64,000 nt of DNA from Yoonia sp. SS1-5 (lineage in GTDB: Bacteria > Pseudomonadota > Alphaproteobacteria > Rhodobacterales > Rhodobacteraceae). This document shows, piece after piece, positions 1 to 8,775 of the stretch (position 1 is its first letter; every line of letters begins with the position of its first letter). The notes below the pieces were generated by a model. That model was not told the DNA's origin. It did not search any database and worked only from the letters and a program-made list of their open reading frames with translations. The stretch covers positions 1,860,001 through 1,924,000 of the forward strand of contig NZ_CP151767.2 of the NCBI RefSeq assembly GCF_038443705.2. The letters are read 5' to 3'. Position numbers and translations under genes: made by a program.

Positions 1-279
1 ACGCGCGAATTTCAAACCGGCGAGGTTTTTGAAACATGGGTCCGGGTCCGGTTTGTGACCCCCTATCGCAACTCGGCCTATGCCGTGACGGTCACGCCCC
101 GCGTCAACAGCCGGTACGAGATGATCACCGCCAATATCCGCGCAAAGGCCACGGCCTATGTCGATATCAGCTTTACCGGGTTGCGCCAGACACCGACTGC
201 GGGCCTTCAGTTCGAACAGACCAGCAAGCTTAGCTTTGATCTGGCCGTCTTTGGCGAGTTGGGCGCGCCGACCCGATGA
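1..279 (+). CDS. C-terminal part of an unrecognised protein (5' end outside window)
   Basis: An open frame runs from the first base of the window to TGA at 277-279, so at least 92 residues are present and the start lies upstream. The visible part is rich in alternating polar and aliphatic residues (for example VRVRFVTPYRNSAYAVTVTP), which suggests a beta-sandwich. No family was recognised. It overlaps the next gene by ATGA, so the three genes from here to 3040 look like one translationally coupled operon. The weak resemblance to H-type-lectin or tail-fibre style beta domains is only an impression. Confidence 0.6.
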   Translation, partial: TREFQTGEVFETWVRVRFVTPYRNSAYAVTVTPRVNSRYEMITANIRAKATAYVDISFTGLRQTPTAGLQFEQTSKLSFDLAVFGELGAPTR

Positions 280-1331
280 TTTCTGCATTGCCTCTGTTGC
301 TGGCCGATCATCTGGCCGCCGAGGTGACCGGGGTCGCCCTGCCGACAGGCCTGTTTACCGATCCCTGTCGCGGTGCGGTTGGTGATGTGACCTTTGCGGC
401 AGATGCGGACGAGGCTGCGGTTTTTGTGCAGCTTGGTGCGCTGGATCAGGATGCGGGGATTGGGGCGCGCGCAGATGGCGAAGAGATCCGGTTGCCCTTC
501 ACCGCCGAGGTTGATCTGGCCCTTGCAGGCCCCGAAACGACGGTTGTTGATGGCGCGGACCGCGATCCGGCGGACACCCCCGTGGCTGGCGCTGATCTGA
601 TGTTGTCGGTTGTCACAGGTCATTTGAACACCGCCCGGGATGCGGGGCGCAATGCGCCCTTGTCACGCGCGGAAACCCGGGCCGAAGGGCGCAAACTGGC
701 TGCTGAATGGCGGTTTGGCCAGATCGTGTCGATCACGCCTGATCTGGTCGCTGATCGCGTGGTCTGGCGGCTGAAGACACAGTTCGAGGGCGTCCAGACC
801 CTCAGCCCACTGCCCGCCGAGGGTGGCCACATTGCGCGGGCCGAGATTGCCGGACAATTGGGTGACAACGCCTTTGCCGCTACGATCCAGGGGTCCTCTA
901 ACCAACTGCCTTTGGCGCTATTTGTTGAAATCGGCCCGGAAAATGCGGAACGGCTGGCTAGTTTCGGGCTGGCCCGTCTTGGTGATCTGATGCGCGTGCC
1001 ACGGCTGGAGATTGCCGGACTGGCCGCGGAAATCGCCCGCGACGACGATGATCTACGCGATGCACTGACCGTCCTGCACGCGGTGTTGATGCTGCGGCTG
1101 GATGCGGTTTTGGCGGGGGTCAACGCGGCGTTTTTGTTCGAGCGGCATGCGGCCCTGACGCTTGATACCGTATGGGATGGGCAGACCCTGACACTACCGG
1201 ATGACATGCGCACCGATCAGCAACTGCGATTTCAGGTTATGGCCGCACAACTGATGCGACTGGTCCGGCCAGAAGACCGGGCGCGTGTCACGCTGGGACA
1301 GCTGACGACACTGGATACAGAGGCCCGGTAA
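276..1331 (+). CDS. Hypothetical protein, 351 aa
   Basis: The frame starts at ATG 276, overlapping the preceding stop as ATGA, and ends at TAA overlapping the next start as TAATG. The protein is acidic, with no signal peptide, no membrane segment and no cysteine cluster. The first half is beta-like; the second half (about residues 210-350) is helical, with runs such as LARLGDLMRVPRLEIAGL. I do not recognise the family. Its tight coupling to the genes on both sides implies a joint function, perhaps assembly of a surface or extracellular structure, but nothing in the sequence proves that. Confidence 0.6.
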   Translation: MISALPLLLADHLAAEVTGVALPTGLFTDPCRGAVGDVTFAADADEAAVFVQLGALDQDAGIGARADGEEIRLPFTAEVDLALAGPETTVVDGADRDPADTPVAGADLMLSVVTGHLNTARDAGRNAPLSRAETRAEGRKLAAEWRFGQIVSITPDLVADRVVWRLKTQFEGVQTLSPLPAEGGHIARAEIAGQLGDNAFAATIQGSSNQLPLALFVEIGPENAERLASFGLARLGDLMRVPRLEIAGLAAEIARDDDDLRDALTVLHAVLMLRLDAVLAGVNAAFLFERHAALTLDTVWDGQTLTLPDDMRTDQQLRFQVMAAQLMRLVRPEDRARVTLGQLTTLDTEAR

Positions 1332-3040
1332 TGGCAACACGCGAAATCCGAGAATTACAGCAGGAAGTGACCGTTGTCGGCACTGTCGTGCAGGCAGGTA
1401 CGTTCACCGCCGTGTTGGATCAGGGCCTGCAGGGGTTGGCGGATTACGCCAGCACCGTCATCGCCAACACGCACCCCGATACCTATGGCGCCGTGACCGA
1501 AATCAACACGTCGATTGATGCGCTGACATCAACCGGCGCGATAGTGCGGGTTCCCGCAGGGGGCAGCGCCAGCCTGACGATTGAAGGTCTGGCAGATTGG
1601 CATTTTGATGCGGCGGCACTCGACCTTGATCCGCTGGGTCGGAATATGGGGTTGCCCATCGACCTTGGGGAAAGGCAGCCCGGCCCGCCCGCTTATACCT
1701 CTGGTTTCAGCTATGCGCCCAGCCAGCCGCTCTTTATCAATCAAATCGTCTACCGCTACGGGCTGCGCCCGCCAGTGCTGGGACCATTGATCACCCATTC
1801 GCCGCTGAACCTGATTGAACTTGCGCATGGGGGCGATCCGTTACGGTACTTTGTCAGTGCGGCCCAACCGGATAACAGCCAAGACACGCAGCAGGGTTTT
1901 GTCGGCGCCGTCGTGAACAAGATCACCGTCAGCGAGGCAATACAGTATCCGGCTGATCTGCTGCTCACCGCAATTATTCCCAATAAGGGCGACGGGCTAT
2001 CAATTGCCAGCGCTGACGACCGTGTGCTGCATCAGGTGCCGCGCACCGTTCTGCCCGGTGATGTGGCCAGCAGCACCGATCTATCCGGCTATCTGAATGA
2101 TCAGGTTGCGGCAGGCACCCAGGACGCGACTTTCCGGATCAGCAGCCGGACCGATTGCGTGCTGCATATCAAGATGCGGGCGATCCGGCGCCGGGTGGAT
2201 GAAGGGCCGGACACGGATGACCTGACACTGTCACCATGGCAGCCAACGATCCTGACCCCGAACATTCCGACAGGAACCGGTGTAGAGGTCATATTGACCG
2301 CCAGCGCCCGGGCCTCCGGACCCGCGCTGGTGGGTCTGCGCGAACCGGTGACGCCTGATCTTTGCCAGGGTGTGCGGCTTGGATCACGTGCTGCACTTTT
2401 GCAGCCATTTACCCTGCCTGACAGCAGTGGCGCAGCGTATCGGTTCCCCGGCATCTGGCTGTGCCTGACCGGCGCCCCCGCCGCGCCCGAGACGTTGAAA
2501 GCCTCAATCACAACATATGATCCCGAAACAATGACGGCAGGCGACCCACTGGCAACTGTCACCACCGATATCTCGGATCGGCAGATTGATCTGGCTGATC
2601 TGGGGAATGGTATTTTTGCACATTGGGCCGCCTTTGACAGCCCGCTCGAGATTGATATCCCTGATCTGACGGGTCAATTCGCGCTGCTGCTGGCCGAGGC
2701 GAGCGGGCCAATCCCGCTGATCGAAACGGCTGTCACGCGCCCAAACCTCAAACCTGCCTTGTCGCGAAATTTCGCGCGGTCTGATCGTTGGAGCGTGCGC
2801 AATTTTGCCAATAGCGCCAAAGCCCTGATGTGGGAATTGGGCGATGACACGCCCGGTCAGCCGGGGACCCTGACGGCAACATCAGGCAGCACGACCGCAA
2901 CCATCATCATTCCAGACAACACAACGGATGTAAGCGTGACACTACCCGCTGCAAGCGCGCTGACATTGCAGGCTGACCGCGCAATCGCCTTGGAAAAAAT
3001 AAAGCTGAACAGCAGCACCGCCCCGGATATCCTGGGCTAG
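1331..3040 (+). CDS. Hypothetical beta-rich protein, 569 aa
   Basis: ATG at 1331 overlaps the upstream stop (TAATG). The protein opens with a helical stretch (about residues 1-45), then becomes a long Gly/Pro/Asp/Thr-rich beta-type sequence with no signal peptide or TM helix. Residues 505-530 are a Thr/Ser-rich run. No catalytic motif was recognised. It is the last gene of the three-gene operon and is followed at once by a strong hairpin. The composition resembles structural or adhesin-like proteins, but I assign no function. Confidence 0.6.
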   Translation: MATREIRELQQEVTVVGTVVQAGTFTAVLDQGLQGLADYASTVIANTHPDTYGAVTEINTSIDALTSTGAIVRVPAGGSASLTIEGLADWHFDAAALDLDPLGRNMGLPIDLGERQPGPPAYTSGFSYAPSQPLFINQIVYRYGLRPPVLGPLITHSPLNLIELAHGGDPLRYFVSAAQPDNSQDTQQGFVGAVVNKITVSEAIQYPADLLLTAIIPNKGDGLSIASADDRVLHQVPRTVLPGDVASSTDLSGYLNDQVAAGTQDATFRISSRTDCVLHIKMRAIRRRVDEGPDTDDLTLSPWQPTILTPNIPTGTGVEVILTASARASGPALVGLREPVTPDLCQGVRLGSRAALLQPFTLPDSSGAAYRFPGIWLCLTGAPAAPETLKASITTYDPETMTAGDPLATVTTDISDRQIDLADLGNGIFAHWAAFDSPLEIDIPDLTGQFALLLAEASGPIPLIETAVTRPNLKPALSRNFARSDRWSVRNFANSAKALMWELGDDTPGQPGTLTATSGSTTATIIIPDNTTDVSVTLPAASALTLQADRAIALEKIKLNSSTAPDILG

Positions 3041-3047
3041 GGGCAGA

Positions 3048-3073
3048 ACCGCCCGACATCAAAATCGGGCGGT
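3048..3073. terminator. Hairpin between convergent genes
   Basis: A perfect 9-bp inverted repeat, ACCGCCCGA and TCGGGCGGT, is separated by 8 nt (CATCAAAA). It lies between the stop of the 569-aa gene and the stop of the convergent permease gene, so it can serve both strands. There is no long T tail on either side. Confidence 0.6.
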
Positions 3074-3083
3074 CTGCATTGCG

Positions 3084-4490
3084 TCATTCGTCGCCGGCGA
3101 GACCACCGGATATATCAGGTTTGCCGTCGATATCCTCTGGCAGGGCGAGGTTCAGGATGATCGCGATAAAGGCCGCAGGCAGCAGCCCGGATGTCATCAG
3201 AATCCGCAACGTATCCGGCAGGTATTGCACGGCCTTGGGCTCTAATTGCAGACCAAAGCCGATGGACAGGGCAATCGCAAAAATCACCATGTTGCGACGG
3301 TTCCAGTCCACCTCTGACAGCATCGACACACCGGCGGCCACGACCATTCCGAACATCACGATCACGCCGCCGCCCAACACCTCGATCGGGATGGTCCGGA
3401 TGACGGCCCCGACCTTGGGAACCAAGCCGCAAATGATCAGAAAGATCGCACCGATTGTGACCACATGACGGCTCATCAGGCGGGTCATCGCGATCAAACC
3501 GACATTCTGACTGAACGAGGTATTGGGAAAGCCACCGAATATCCCGGCAATCGCGGTGCCCAGACCATCCGCATAGGTGGCACCTTGTATCTCGGCCTCG
3601 GTTGCTTCGCGACCTGCACCACCTTTGGTGATCCCCGAAACATCGCCAACCGTTTCAATCGCCGACACGATGGCCATCAGGCAAAAGCCGATGACAGCGG
3701 CCAGGCTGAACTCGAACCCGTATTTGAACGGCTCGGGGGCGGCAAAGATGGCCGCGCGATCCCAGCTTGTGCCGATTGCATCCAATGTGACCATGCCGAA
3801 GATCAGTGCAAACACGTAGCCAAAGATCAAACCGATCACGACAGCCGAAACCGACAGCATGCCACGCGCAAAGAATTTCAGCGCCAGGGTGACGATGATG
3901 ACAACACCCGCAGCCGACCAGTTCAGCAGGCTGCCATATTCGGGGCTGTCAATCGCCGGGACGCCGCCCGCCGCGTATTGGATACCGACCTTGACCAGCG
4001 CCAGCCCGATCATGACAACCACAAGGCCGGTGACCAACGGGGGCAAGGCAAACCGGATCCGTCCGATGGACAGCCCGATGATGGTATGAAACAGCCCCCC
4101 GACCAGCACGCCACCAAACAGGGCTGGCAAGGCCTCGACCCCTTTGCCCGCCACCAGCGGGATCATGATCGGGATGAACGCAAAAGATGTGCCTTGCACG
4201 ATTGGCAGCTTGGCGCCGACCGGCCCAAAGCTGATCGTCTGCAGCAATGTGGCAATGCCTGCAAACAGCATCGACATCTGGATCAGATAGGTCATGTCCG
4301 GGAACCCCTGCGCCCCCGCATCAGACCCAAAGCCAAAGCCTGCCGCCCCTGCGATGATGATCGCCGGCGTGACATTTGACACGAACATGGCCAGCACGTG
4401 CTGAATGCCCAGCGGTATGCCCCGGGCCAGCCCCGGAAAATAGTTGGGATCGCGCAGTTGTTCCGGCGTCCCGATGGATTGATCACTCAT
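3084..4490 (-). CDS. NCS2-family nucleobase permease (xanthine/urate type)
   Basis: This 468-aa polytopic membrane protein has about 12-14 hydrophobic segments. It is typical of the nucleobase:cation symporter-2 family in length and in blocks such as TSFAFIPIMIPLVAGKG, PPLVTGLVVVMIGLALV and FPNTSFSQNVGLIAMTRLMS. Family members import xanthine, urate or uracil with protons. The neighbouring genes for ureidoglycolate lyase and allantoinase/OHCU decarboxylase argue for urate, xanthine or another purine-breakdown substrate. The start ATG at 4490 follows an AGGGA ribosome site. It is the distal gene of the minus-strand purine operon, 60 nt after allA. Confidence 0.85.
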   Translation of the reverse strand: MSDQSIGTPEQLRDPNYFPGLARGIPLGIQHVLAMFVSNVTPAIIIAGAAGFGFGSDAGAQGFPDMTYLIQMSMLFAGIATLLQTISFGPVGAKLPIVQGTSFAFIPIMIPLVAGKGVEALPALFGGVLVGGLFHTIIGLSIGRIRFALPPLVTGLVVVMIGLALVKVGIQYAAGGVPAIDSPEYGSLLNWSAAGVVIIVTLALKFFARGMLSVSAVVIGLIFGYVFALIFGMVTLDAIGTSWDRAAIFAAPEPFKYGFEFSLAAVIGFCLMAIVSAIETVGDVSGITKGGAGREATEAEIQGATYADGLGTAIAGIFGGFPNTSFSQNVGLIAMTRLMSRHVVTIGAIFLIICGLVPKVGAVIRTIPIEVLGGGVIVMFGMVVAAGVSMLSEVDWNRRNMVIFAIALSIGFGLQLEPKAVQYLPDTLRILMTSGLLPAAFIAIILNLALPEDIDGKPDISGGLAGDE

Positions 4491-4550
4491 GAATTTGTCC
4501 CTGTGTCTTGCAGCACCCGCCAGATCTTTGCCCGGTCTTTGATGGTGCCG

Positions 4551-5030
4551 TCAGTGGTTGGAAATGACGCGGTAGGGCGTCGGGTAGATATGTTCCTCCA
4601 GGTTGGGCCCGTCGCCGATGCGGTCAATGACCGCAAAAAGACCGGGGCCGGAAAGCGGGGTCAGCACGCCATGCCATGTCCCGCGGTGAAAATTGATCGC
4701 CTCACCCGGTTTGGTGACAAAGGCGCGCGGGATCAGGGCGTCATCGGCCGCGACAACCAGAAACGGATCCATGCTCATCGGGATAAACGCCTGCGAGCCA
4801 CGCGGGTGCCGCTCCACCATATCCAGCAGGTGGGGCAGGCTGCGCAATGTCGCCTGAAACAGGCTGATGCCGGGGCGGCCCTCCTGACAATCAATCTGCG
4901 CCCTGTCATGAAACCGGCCACAAAGACCTGCATTGATCAGCTGATCGGGTGCGCCGTCACAATTCAGCACATCGCCGAAAGGGGCAAAGGCCGCAGCAGT
5001 CAACGGTTCTATGACGATATCCTGGGTCAA
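4551..5030 (-). CDS. allA: Ureidoglycolate lyase
   Basis: This 159-aa protein splits ureidoglycolate to glyoxylate and urea, the last carbon-releasing step of allantoin breakdown. It matches the AllA family in length and in the N-terminal block EPLTAAAFAPFGDVL and the cupin-like block FHRGTWHGVLTPL. Translation most likely starts at a TTG (5030), because the family N-terminus MTQxIxIEPLT aligns exactly there. The TTGA overlaps the stop of the upstream puuE-type gene, so the two are translationally coupled. Confidence 0.87.
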   Translation of the reverse strand: MTQDIVIEPLTAAAFAPFGDVLNCDGAPDQLINAGLCGRFHDRAQIDCQEGRPGISLFQATLRSLPHLLDMVERHPRGSQAFIPMSMDPFLVVAADDALIPRAFVTKPGEAINFHRGTWHGVLTPLSGPGLFAVIDRIGDGPNLEEHIYPTPYRVISNH

Positions 5031-6427
5031 AGGGGCAATAGATCCCTCAATCTGTGCAGGGCAATGCGTTCAACCTGATGACAGGCCTCGGCGAATTCGT
5101 TTGCACGATCATTGCCCAGCCGGGTCTCAAAGGAAGCCCTGATCGACGCCTTGTCGTGGTCGCGGACCGCAATGATGAAAGGAAAGCCGAATTTCGCGGT
5201 ATATGCCGCATTCTGCGTCGCAAATTCGGCCCGTTCATGATCGGTCAGGGCGTCAAGGCCCGCGCTGGCCTGCTCTGCGGTACTCTCGGCTGTCAGTCGT
5301 CGGGCTGCGGCCAGTTTGCCGGCCAGATCAGGATGGGCAGTCAGCACAGCCAGACGTTCCTCTTCCGAGGCACGGCGGAAGACGCGGGTCAGCGCGTTGT
5401 GCAATCCGTCGGGGCGGTCATGGGCTGGACCAAGCTCCAGCGCATGGGCCCGTTCCGCCACCCATGCGGAATGCTCAAAGACGCCACCAAAGGCCGCAAC
5501 AAATGCGTCAGACGACATTTGCGACGGCCGGTTGACGCGGCGGGGCGGATGCATCTGCGTCCAGTGATCAGCGATCTGCTCACGGGTGGCAAACCAGACA
5601 TCATCATGCGCCTTGACGTAGGCGATGAACGCCCGCAGGGCCTCGCTTCGTCCGGGGCGGCCAATCAGGCGGCAATGCAGCCCGACTGACATCATGCGTC
5701 CACCTTCGCGGTAAAGCGCATCAAAGCTGGCCTTGAGGTAGTCGAGAAATTGCGCGCCCGCGTTGAAACCCTGAGGGGTCGCAAAGCGCATGTCATTGGC
5801 ATCCAGCGTATAGGGCACAATCAGCTGGTCACGACGACCGACCTGCATCCAGTAAGGGACATCATCGGCATAGCTGTCAGCGACATATGCAAATTGCCCC
5901 GTTTCAGCAGCCAGACGCACCGTGTTCATTGAGCAGCGTCCGGTATACCAACCGCGCGGGGGGGCACCGGTTACTTCTGTATGCAAACGGATCGCGGCTG
6001 CCATATCTGCGCGCTCGACATCTTCGGGGGCGTCCTTGTAATCGATCCATTTCAACCCGTGACTTGCGATTTCCCAGCCGGCATCCCGCATCGCGGCCAC
6101 CTGTTCAGGCGCGCGGGCCAATGCGGTGGCCACGCCATAAACGGTGACGGGAAGATCACCCATCAAACGATGCAGACGCCAGAACCCGGCACGGGCGCCG
6201 TATTCATAGATGCTTTCCATGTTCCAATGGCGTTGGTCGGGCCAGGCAGCGGCGCCGACGATCTCCGACAGAAACGCCTCAGATGCAGGGTCGCCATGCA
6301 GGGTGTTATTCTCGCCGCCTTCTTCGTAATTCAGAACGATCTGAACGGCGATACGGGCGCCGCCGGGCCAGGCGGCGTCTGGTGGATGGGCGCCATAGCC
6401 AACCATATCGCGTGGATATCTTTGCAC
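5027..6427 (-). CDS. puuE: Fused allantoinase (PuuE type) and OHCU decarboxylase
   Basis: The protein is about 466 aa. Residues 1 to about 300 are a polysaccharide-deacetylase-like PuuE allantoinase (RYPRDMVGYG, GGARIAVQIVLNYEEGGEN, EIASHGLKWIDY, HCRLIGRPGR). Residues from about 310 to the end are a 2-oxo-4-hydroxy-4-carboxy-5-ureidoimidazoline decarboxylase domain (HSAWVAERA, LTAHPDLAGKLA, EQASAGLDAL). The two activities are consecutive steps from urate to allantoate. I place the start at GTG 6427, not at the longer frame starting 6502, because PuuE proteins begin with RYPRDM and a GGGGGA ribosome site lies 8 nt upstream. The stop overlaps allA. Confidence 0.87.
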   Translation of the reverse strand: MQRYPRDMVGYGAHPPDAAWPGGARIAVQIVLNYEEGGENNTLHGDPASEAFLSEIVGAAAWPDQRHWNMESIYEYGARAGFWRLHRLMGDLPVTVYGVATALARAPEQVAAMRDAGWEIASHGLKWIDYKDAPEDVERADMAAAIRLHTEVTGAPPRGWYTGRCSMNTVRLAAETGQFAYVADSYADDVPYWMQVGRRDQLIVPYTLDANDMRFATPQGFNAGAQFLDYLKASFDALYREGGRMMSVGLHCRLIGRPGRSEALRAFIAYVKAHDDVWFATREQIADHWTQMHPPRRVNRPSQMSSDAFVAAFGGVFEHSAWVAERAHALELGPAHDRPDGLHNALTRVFRRASEEERLAVLTAHPDLAGKLAAARRLTAESTAEQASAGLDALTDHERAEFATQNAAYTAKFGFPFIIAVRDHDKASIRASFETRLGNDRANEFAEACHQVERIALHRLRDLLPL

Positions 6428-6502
6428 GCCTGTCCCCCTATGTGCAGTTTTGCGATGCAACTGTCTCAGGCAAGCGCACACAAGACAAGAGGCGCGATGC
6501 AA

Positions 6503-6530
6503 GGCCGTAGGATGGATCTTGATCCATCCC
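6503..6530 (-). repeat. Dispersed palindromic unit, family 1, copy A
   Basis: The inverted repeat GGATGGATC-TT-GATCCATCC spans 6510-6529. Read on the minus strand it lies three bases after the aglK stop codon and is followed by CTACGGCC, the flank shared by all four copies (see 14126, 29082, 50418). It probably ends or stabilises the aglR-aglK transcript. This copy has lost the left-hand TA of the TAGGATGG arm. Confidence 0.8.
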
Positions 6531-6532
6531 CG

Positions 6533-7603
6533 TCAGGGATCAAGACGCTGACCCGTTTCCATATCAAAAAAGCGCAACGCGCCAGGTGCAATGGTCAGGC
6601 CAAGACTGTCGGTATTGTCTTCGTCCATGCGCCCCGGCAGGCGGGCCGTGACAGTCACCCCGCCCAAAGCAAAATTCACGTAACATTCCGCGCCGGTATT
6701 CTCGATCATTGTGGGCACCACCTGCAGATCAGCGGGGCCGGTGGCAAAGCTCAGATGCTCTGGCCGGATACCCAGTTGCACCGGGCCGGCAAGGCCCGGC
6801 GGCGCGGGCAGGGCCATATCATCAATACGCAACTGACCGTCCTCGACCAGTGCGGGGATGATATTCATTGGTGGTGATCCCATGAAATCGGCAACAAAGG
6901 TATTGGCCGGGCTGTCATAAATCTGCTGCGGGGTGCCGATCTGTTGCACATCGCCTCCTTTGAGCACGACAATGCGGCTGGCAAGGGTCATGGCCTCAAT
7001 CTGGTCATGGGTCACATAGACGATGCTGGCACCGGTCGTCTTGTGCAATCGCTTGATTTCGGCGCGCATTTCAACGCGGAGTTTCGCGTCCAGATTGGAC
7101 AATGGCTCATCAAACAGAAACAGCTTCGGGTCACGCACCAGGGCGCGGCCCATGGCAACACGCTGCCTTTGCCCCCCCGACAGCTGCGACGGATTGCGGT
7201 CCAGCAGATGATCAATCTGCAAAAGGGTCGCAACCTCGCGGATTTTCGCGTCCATTTCCGCCTTGGGGACTTTGCGGATCTTCATGCCAAAGCCGATATT
7301 CTCTGCCACCGACATGGTCGGATAAAGCGCATATGACTGAAACACCATCGCGATATCCCGGTCCTTCGGCGGCTCCTGGGTGACGTCACGCCCCCCGATC
7401 ATCAACGTACCTGAGGTGATCTCTTCCAGCCCGGCGATGCAGTTCAGCAGTGTGGATTTGCCGCAGCCAGAGGGGCCGACCAGCACCAGAAACTCGCCGG
7501 CAGCCATTTCAATGTCGATGCTGCGCAGAACCTCGACGGCGCCATAAGATTTGGCCAGGCCTCGCGTGACCAAGGCAGGCCGAGGAGCGGTATCTAGGGC
7601 CAT
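6533..7603 (-). CDS. aglK: Alpha-glucoside ABC transporter ATPase, MalK/UgpC type
   Basis: This 356-aa ATPase powers the sugar importer. Visible motifs are Walker A GPSGCGKST, the signature LSGGQRQRVAMGRALVRDP, Walker B LFLFDEPLSNLDAKLR and the switch region YVTHDQIEAM. They are followed by a C-terminal TOBE-type regulatory domain (GIRPEHL). Strong GAGGAG ribosome site before ATG 7603. The gene overlaps the end of aglR by 10 nt. The matching binding protein and permeases are on the opposite strand (10428-14128), so regulator and ATPase form one divergent arm of the locus. The symbol follows the Sinorhizobium agl locus, whose gene set is the same. Confidence 0.88.
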   Translation of the reverse strand: MALDTAPRPALVTRGLAKSYGAVEVLRSIDIEMAAGEFLVLVGPSGCGKSTLLNCIAGLEEITSGTLMIGGRDVTQEPPKDRDIAMVFQSYALYPTMSVAENIGFGMKIRKVPKAEMDAKIREVATLLQIDHLLDRNPSQLSGGQRQRVAMGRALVRDPKLFLFDEPLSNLDAKLRVEMRAEIKRLHKTTGASIVYVTHDQIEAMTLASRIVVLKGGDVQQIGTPQQIYDSPANTFVADFMGSPPMNIIPALVEDGQLRIDDMALPAPPGLAGPVQLGIRPEHLSFATGPADLQVVPTMIENTGAECYVNFALGGVTVTARLPGRMDEDNTDSLGLTIAPGALRFFDMETGQRLDP

Positions 7604-8670
7604 GGGGTTCTCTCCTCTATCGGGGCAGGGCCGGTCGATTGGCGCACGATCATCTCTGCCCGGGTGATCTGCTGCACAGGTGGGGCGCCCGCCAGATGAT
7701 CAACCAGCAGATTTGCCAAAGGGGCGCAGGCATCCCGCAGCGGGGCGCGTGTGACGGTCAGGGCCGGATCAAAACTGATCGCGCGCAATTGCGGCAGGGC
7801 ATCATCATGCGCAACGACAGAGACATCCTGCGGCACACGCAATCCCCTGTCCTTCACCGCCCGTATGACCCCCGCAGCGATCAAGGTCGACGCACAGACA
7901 AATGCCGTTGGCCGGGCCTGATCACGCGCCGACAGCATATCAAGCGCCTGCAGATAGCCTTCGGATTCCGTTTCGGCATTTTCACCAACAAAGCCATCCA
8001 CAGCCCCAAGCCCGGCGTCAGCCATGGCGGTGCGAAATCCCTCTAGCCGGTCCGCGGCATAGGCATAGTTGACCTTGCCATTCAGCAGCGCAATGCGCGT
8101 ATGTCCAAGCCCCGTCAGCAGACGCACCGCATCGGCCGAGACTTTCTGGTTGTCGATTCCAAAGCATGGGTAGTCCACCGCGTCCCCACTTTGTCCATGC
8201 AGCACAAAGGGAATGTCATTTTCGCGCAAAAACGCTACGCGCGGGTCGTCATGGGCCGGCGCGTTCAAAACAAACCCATCCAGTACATCCCGCTCCAGCA
8301 TCTTGCGGTAGGCGACCAGCGGGTCGGCCTCTTGATCGACTGCAAGCACCAGATCAACATCGCGGGCGGCAAGTGCCGCGGTCAGGCCCGTCAACATTTC
8401 AAAAAATGTCTGATCGGCGCTCATGTCTTGGCGAATTTTGACGATCATGCCAACCATACCGGACCGGCCCGTCACAAGCCGTTGCGCGACCCGATTGGGC
8501 CGATACCCCAACCGGTTGGCAGCCTCGCGCACCTTGTCGCGGGTCTTGACGTTCACCTCTGGAAAGCCGTTCAGCGCGCGACTGACCGTTGCGGGCGACA
8601 ATCCCAATTCAGCACCAATTTCCTTCAGCGTGGCCAAGCCAGGATCCTCAAAGCGATTGCTATTTGGCAT
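7594..8670 (-). CDS. aglR: LacI-family repressor of the alpha-glucoside locus
   Basis: This 358-aa regulator has an N-terminal LacI helix-turn-helix (TLKEIGAELGLSPATVSRAL, about residues 14-33) and hinge region, then a periplasmic-binding-protein-like sensor domain ending in RAEMIVRQST. It probably represses both divergent arms of the agl locus until an alpha-glucoside is present. The intergenic region contains the AAAACGTTTT palindrome expected of a LacI-type operator. It is the first gene of a two-gene unit with aglK. Confidence 0.87.
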   Translation of the reverse strand: MPNSNRFEDPGLATLKEIGAELGLSPATVSRALNGFPEVNVKTRDKVREAANRLGYRPNRVAQRLVTGRSGMVGMIVKIRQDMSADQTFFEMLTGLTAALAARDVDLVLAVDQEADPLVAYRKMLERDVLDGFVLNAPAHDDPRVAFLRENDIPFVLHGQSGDAVDYPCFGIDNQKVSADAVRLLTGLGHTRIALLNGKVNYAYAADRLEGFRTAMADAGLGAVDGFVGENAETESEGYLQALDMLSARDQARPTAFVCASTLIAAGVIRAVKDRGLRVPQDVSVVAHDDALPQLRAISFDPALTVTRAPLRDACAPLANLLVDHLAGAPPVQQITRAEMIVRQSTGPAPIEERTPWP

Positions 8671-8694
8671 CTACATACCGCCAAATCGAGCAAT

Positions 8695-8726
8695 TTTATA
8701 GAGGAAAAGTAAATTTAAAACGTTTT
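8695..8726. promoter_or_regulatory. Divergent agl control region: LacI-type operator and minus-strand -10
   Basis: The perfect palindrome AAAACGTTTT (8717-8726) has the central CG typical of LacI-family operators. On the minus strand TATAAA (8700-8695) looks like a -10 for aglR. A 17-bp spacing puts its -35 inside the operator, so binding would block aglR-aglK transcription. For aglA the operator lies 49 nt before the start codon, near the likely promoter. Confidence 0.6.
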
Positions 8727-8775
8727 GAATATTTTGGCGATGGTGGTAGCGTGCCGGGAATCAGGGAGGATTCCT

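Noticed and set aside
1..3040. Prophage or tail-fibre module
   Set aside because: No recognisable phage gene (terminase, capsid, tail tape, lysin) is in the window, and the following genes are housekeeping or metabolic.
3465..4379. 304-aa plus-strand frame over the permease
   Set aside because: Antisense shadow of a membrane protein, Asp/Gln/Arg/His-rich and without homology.
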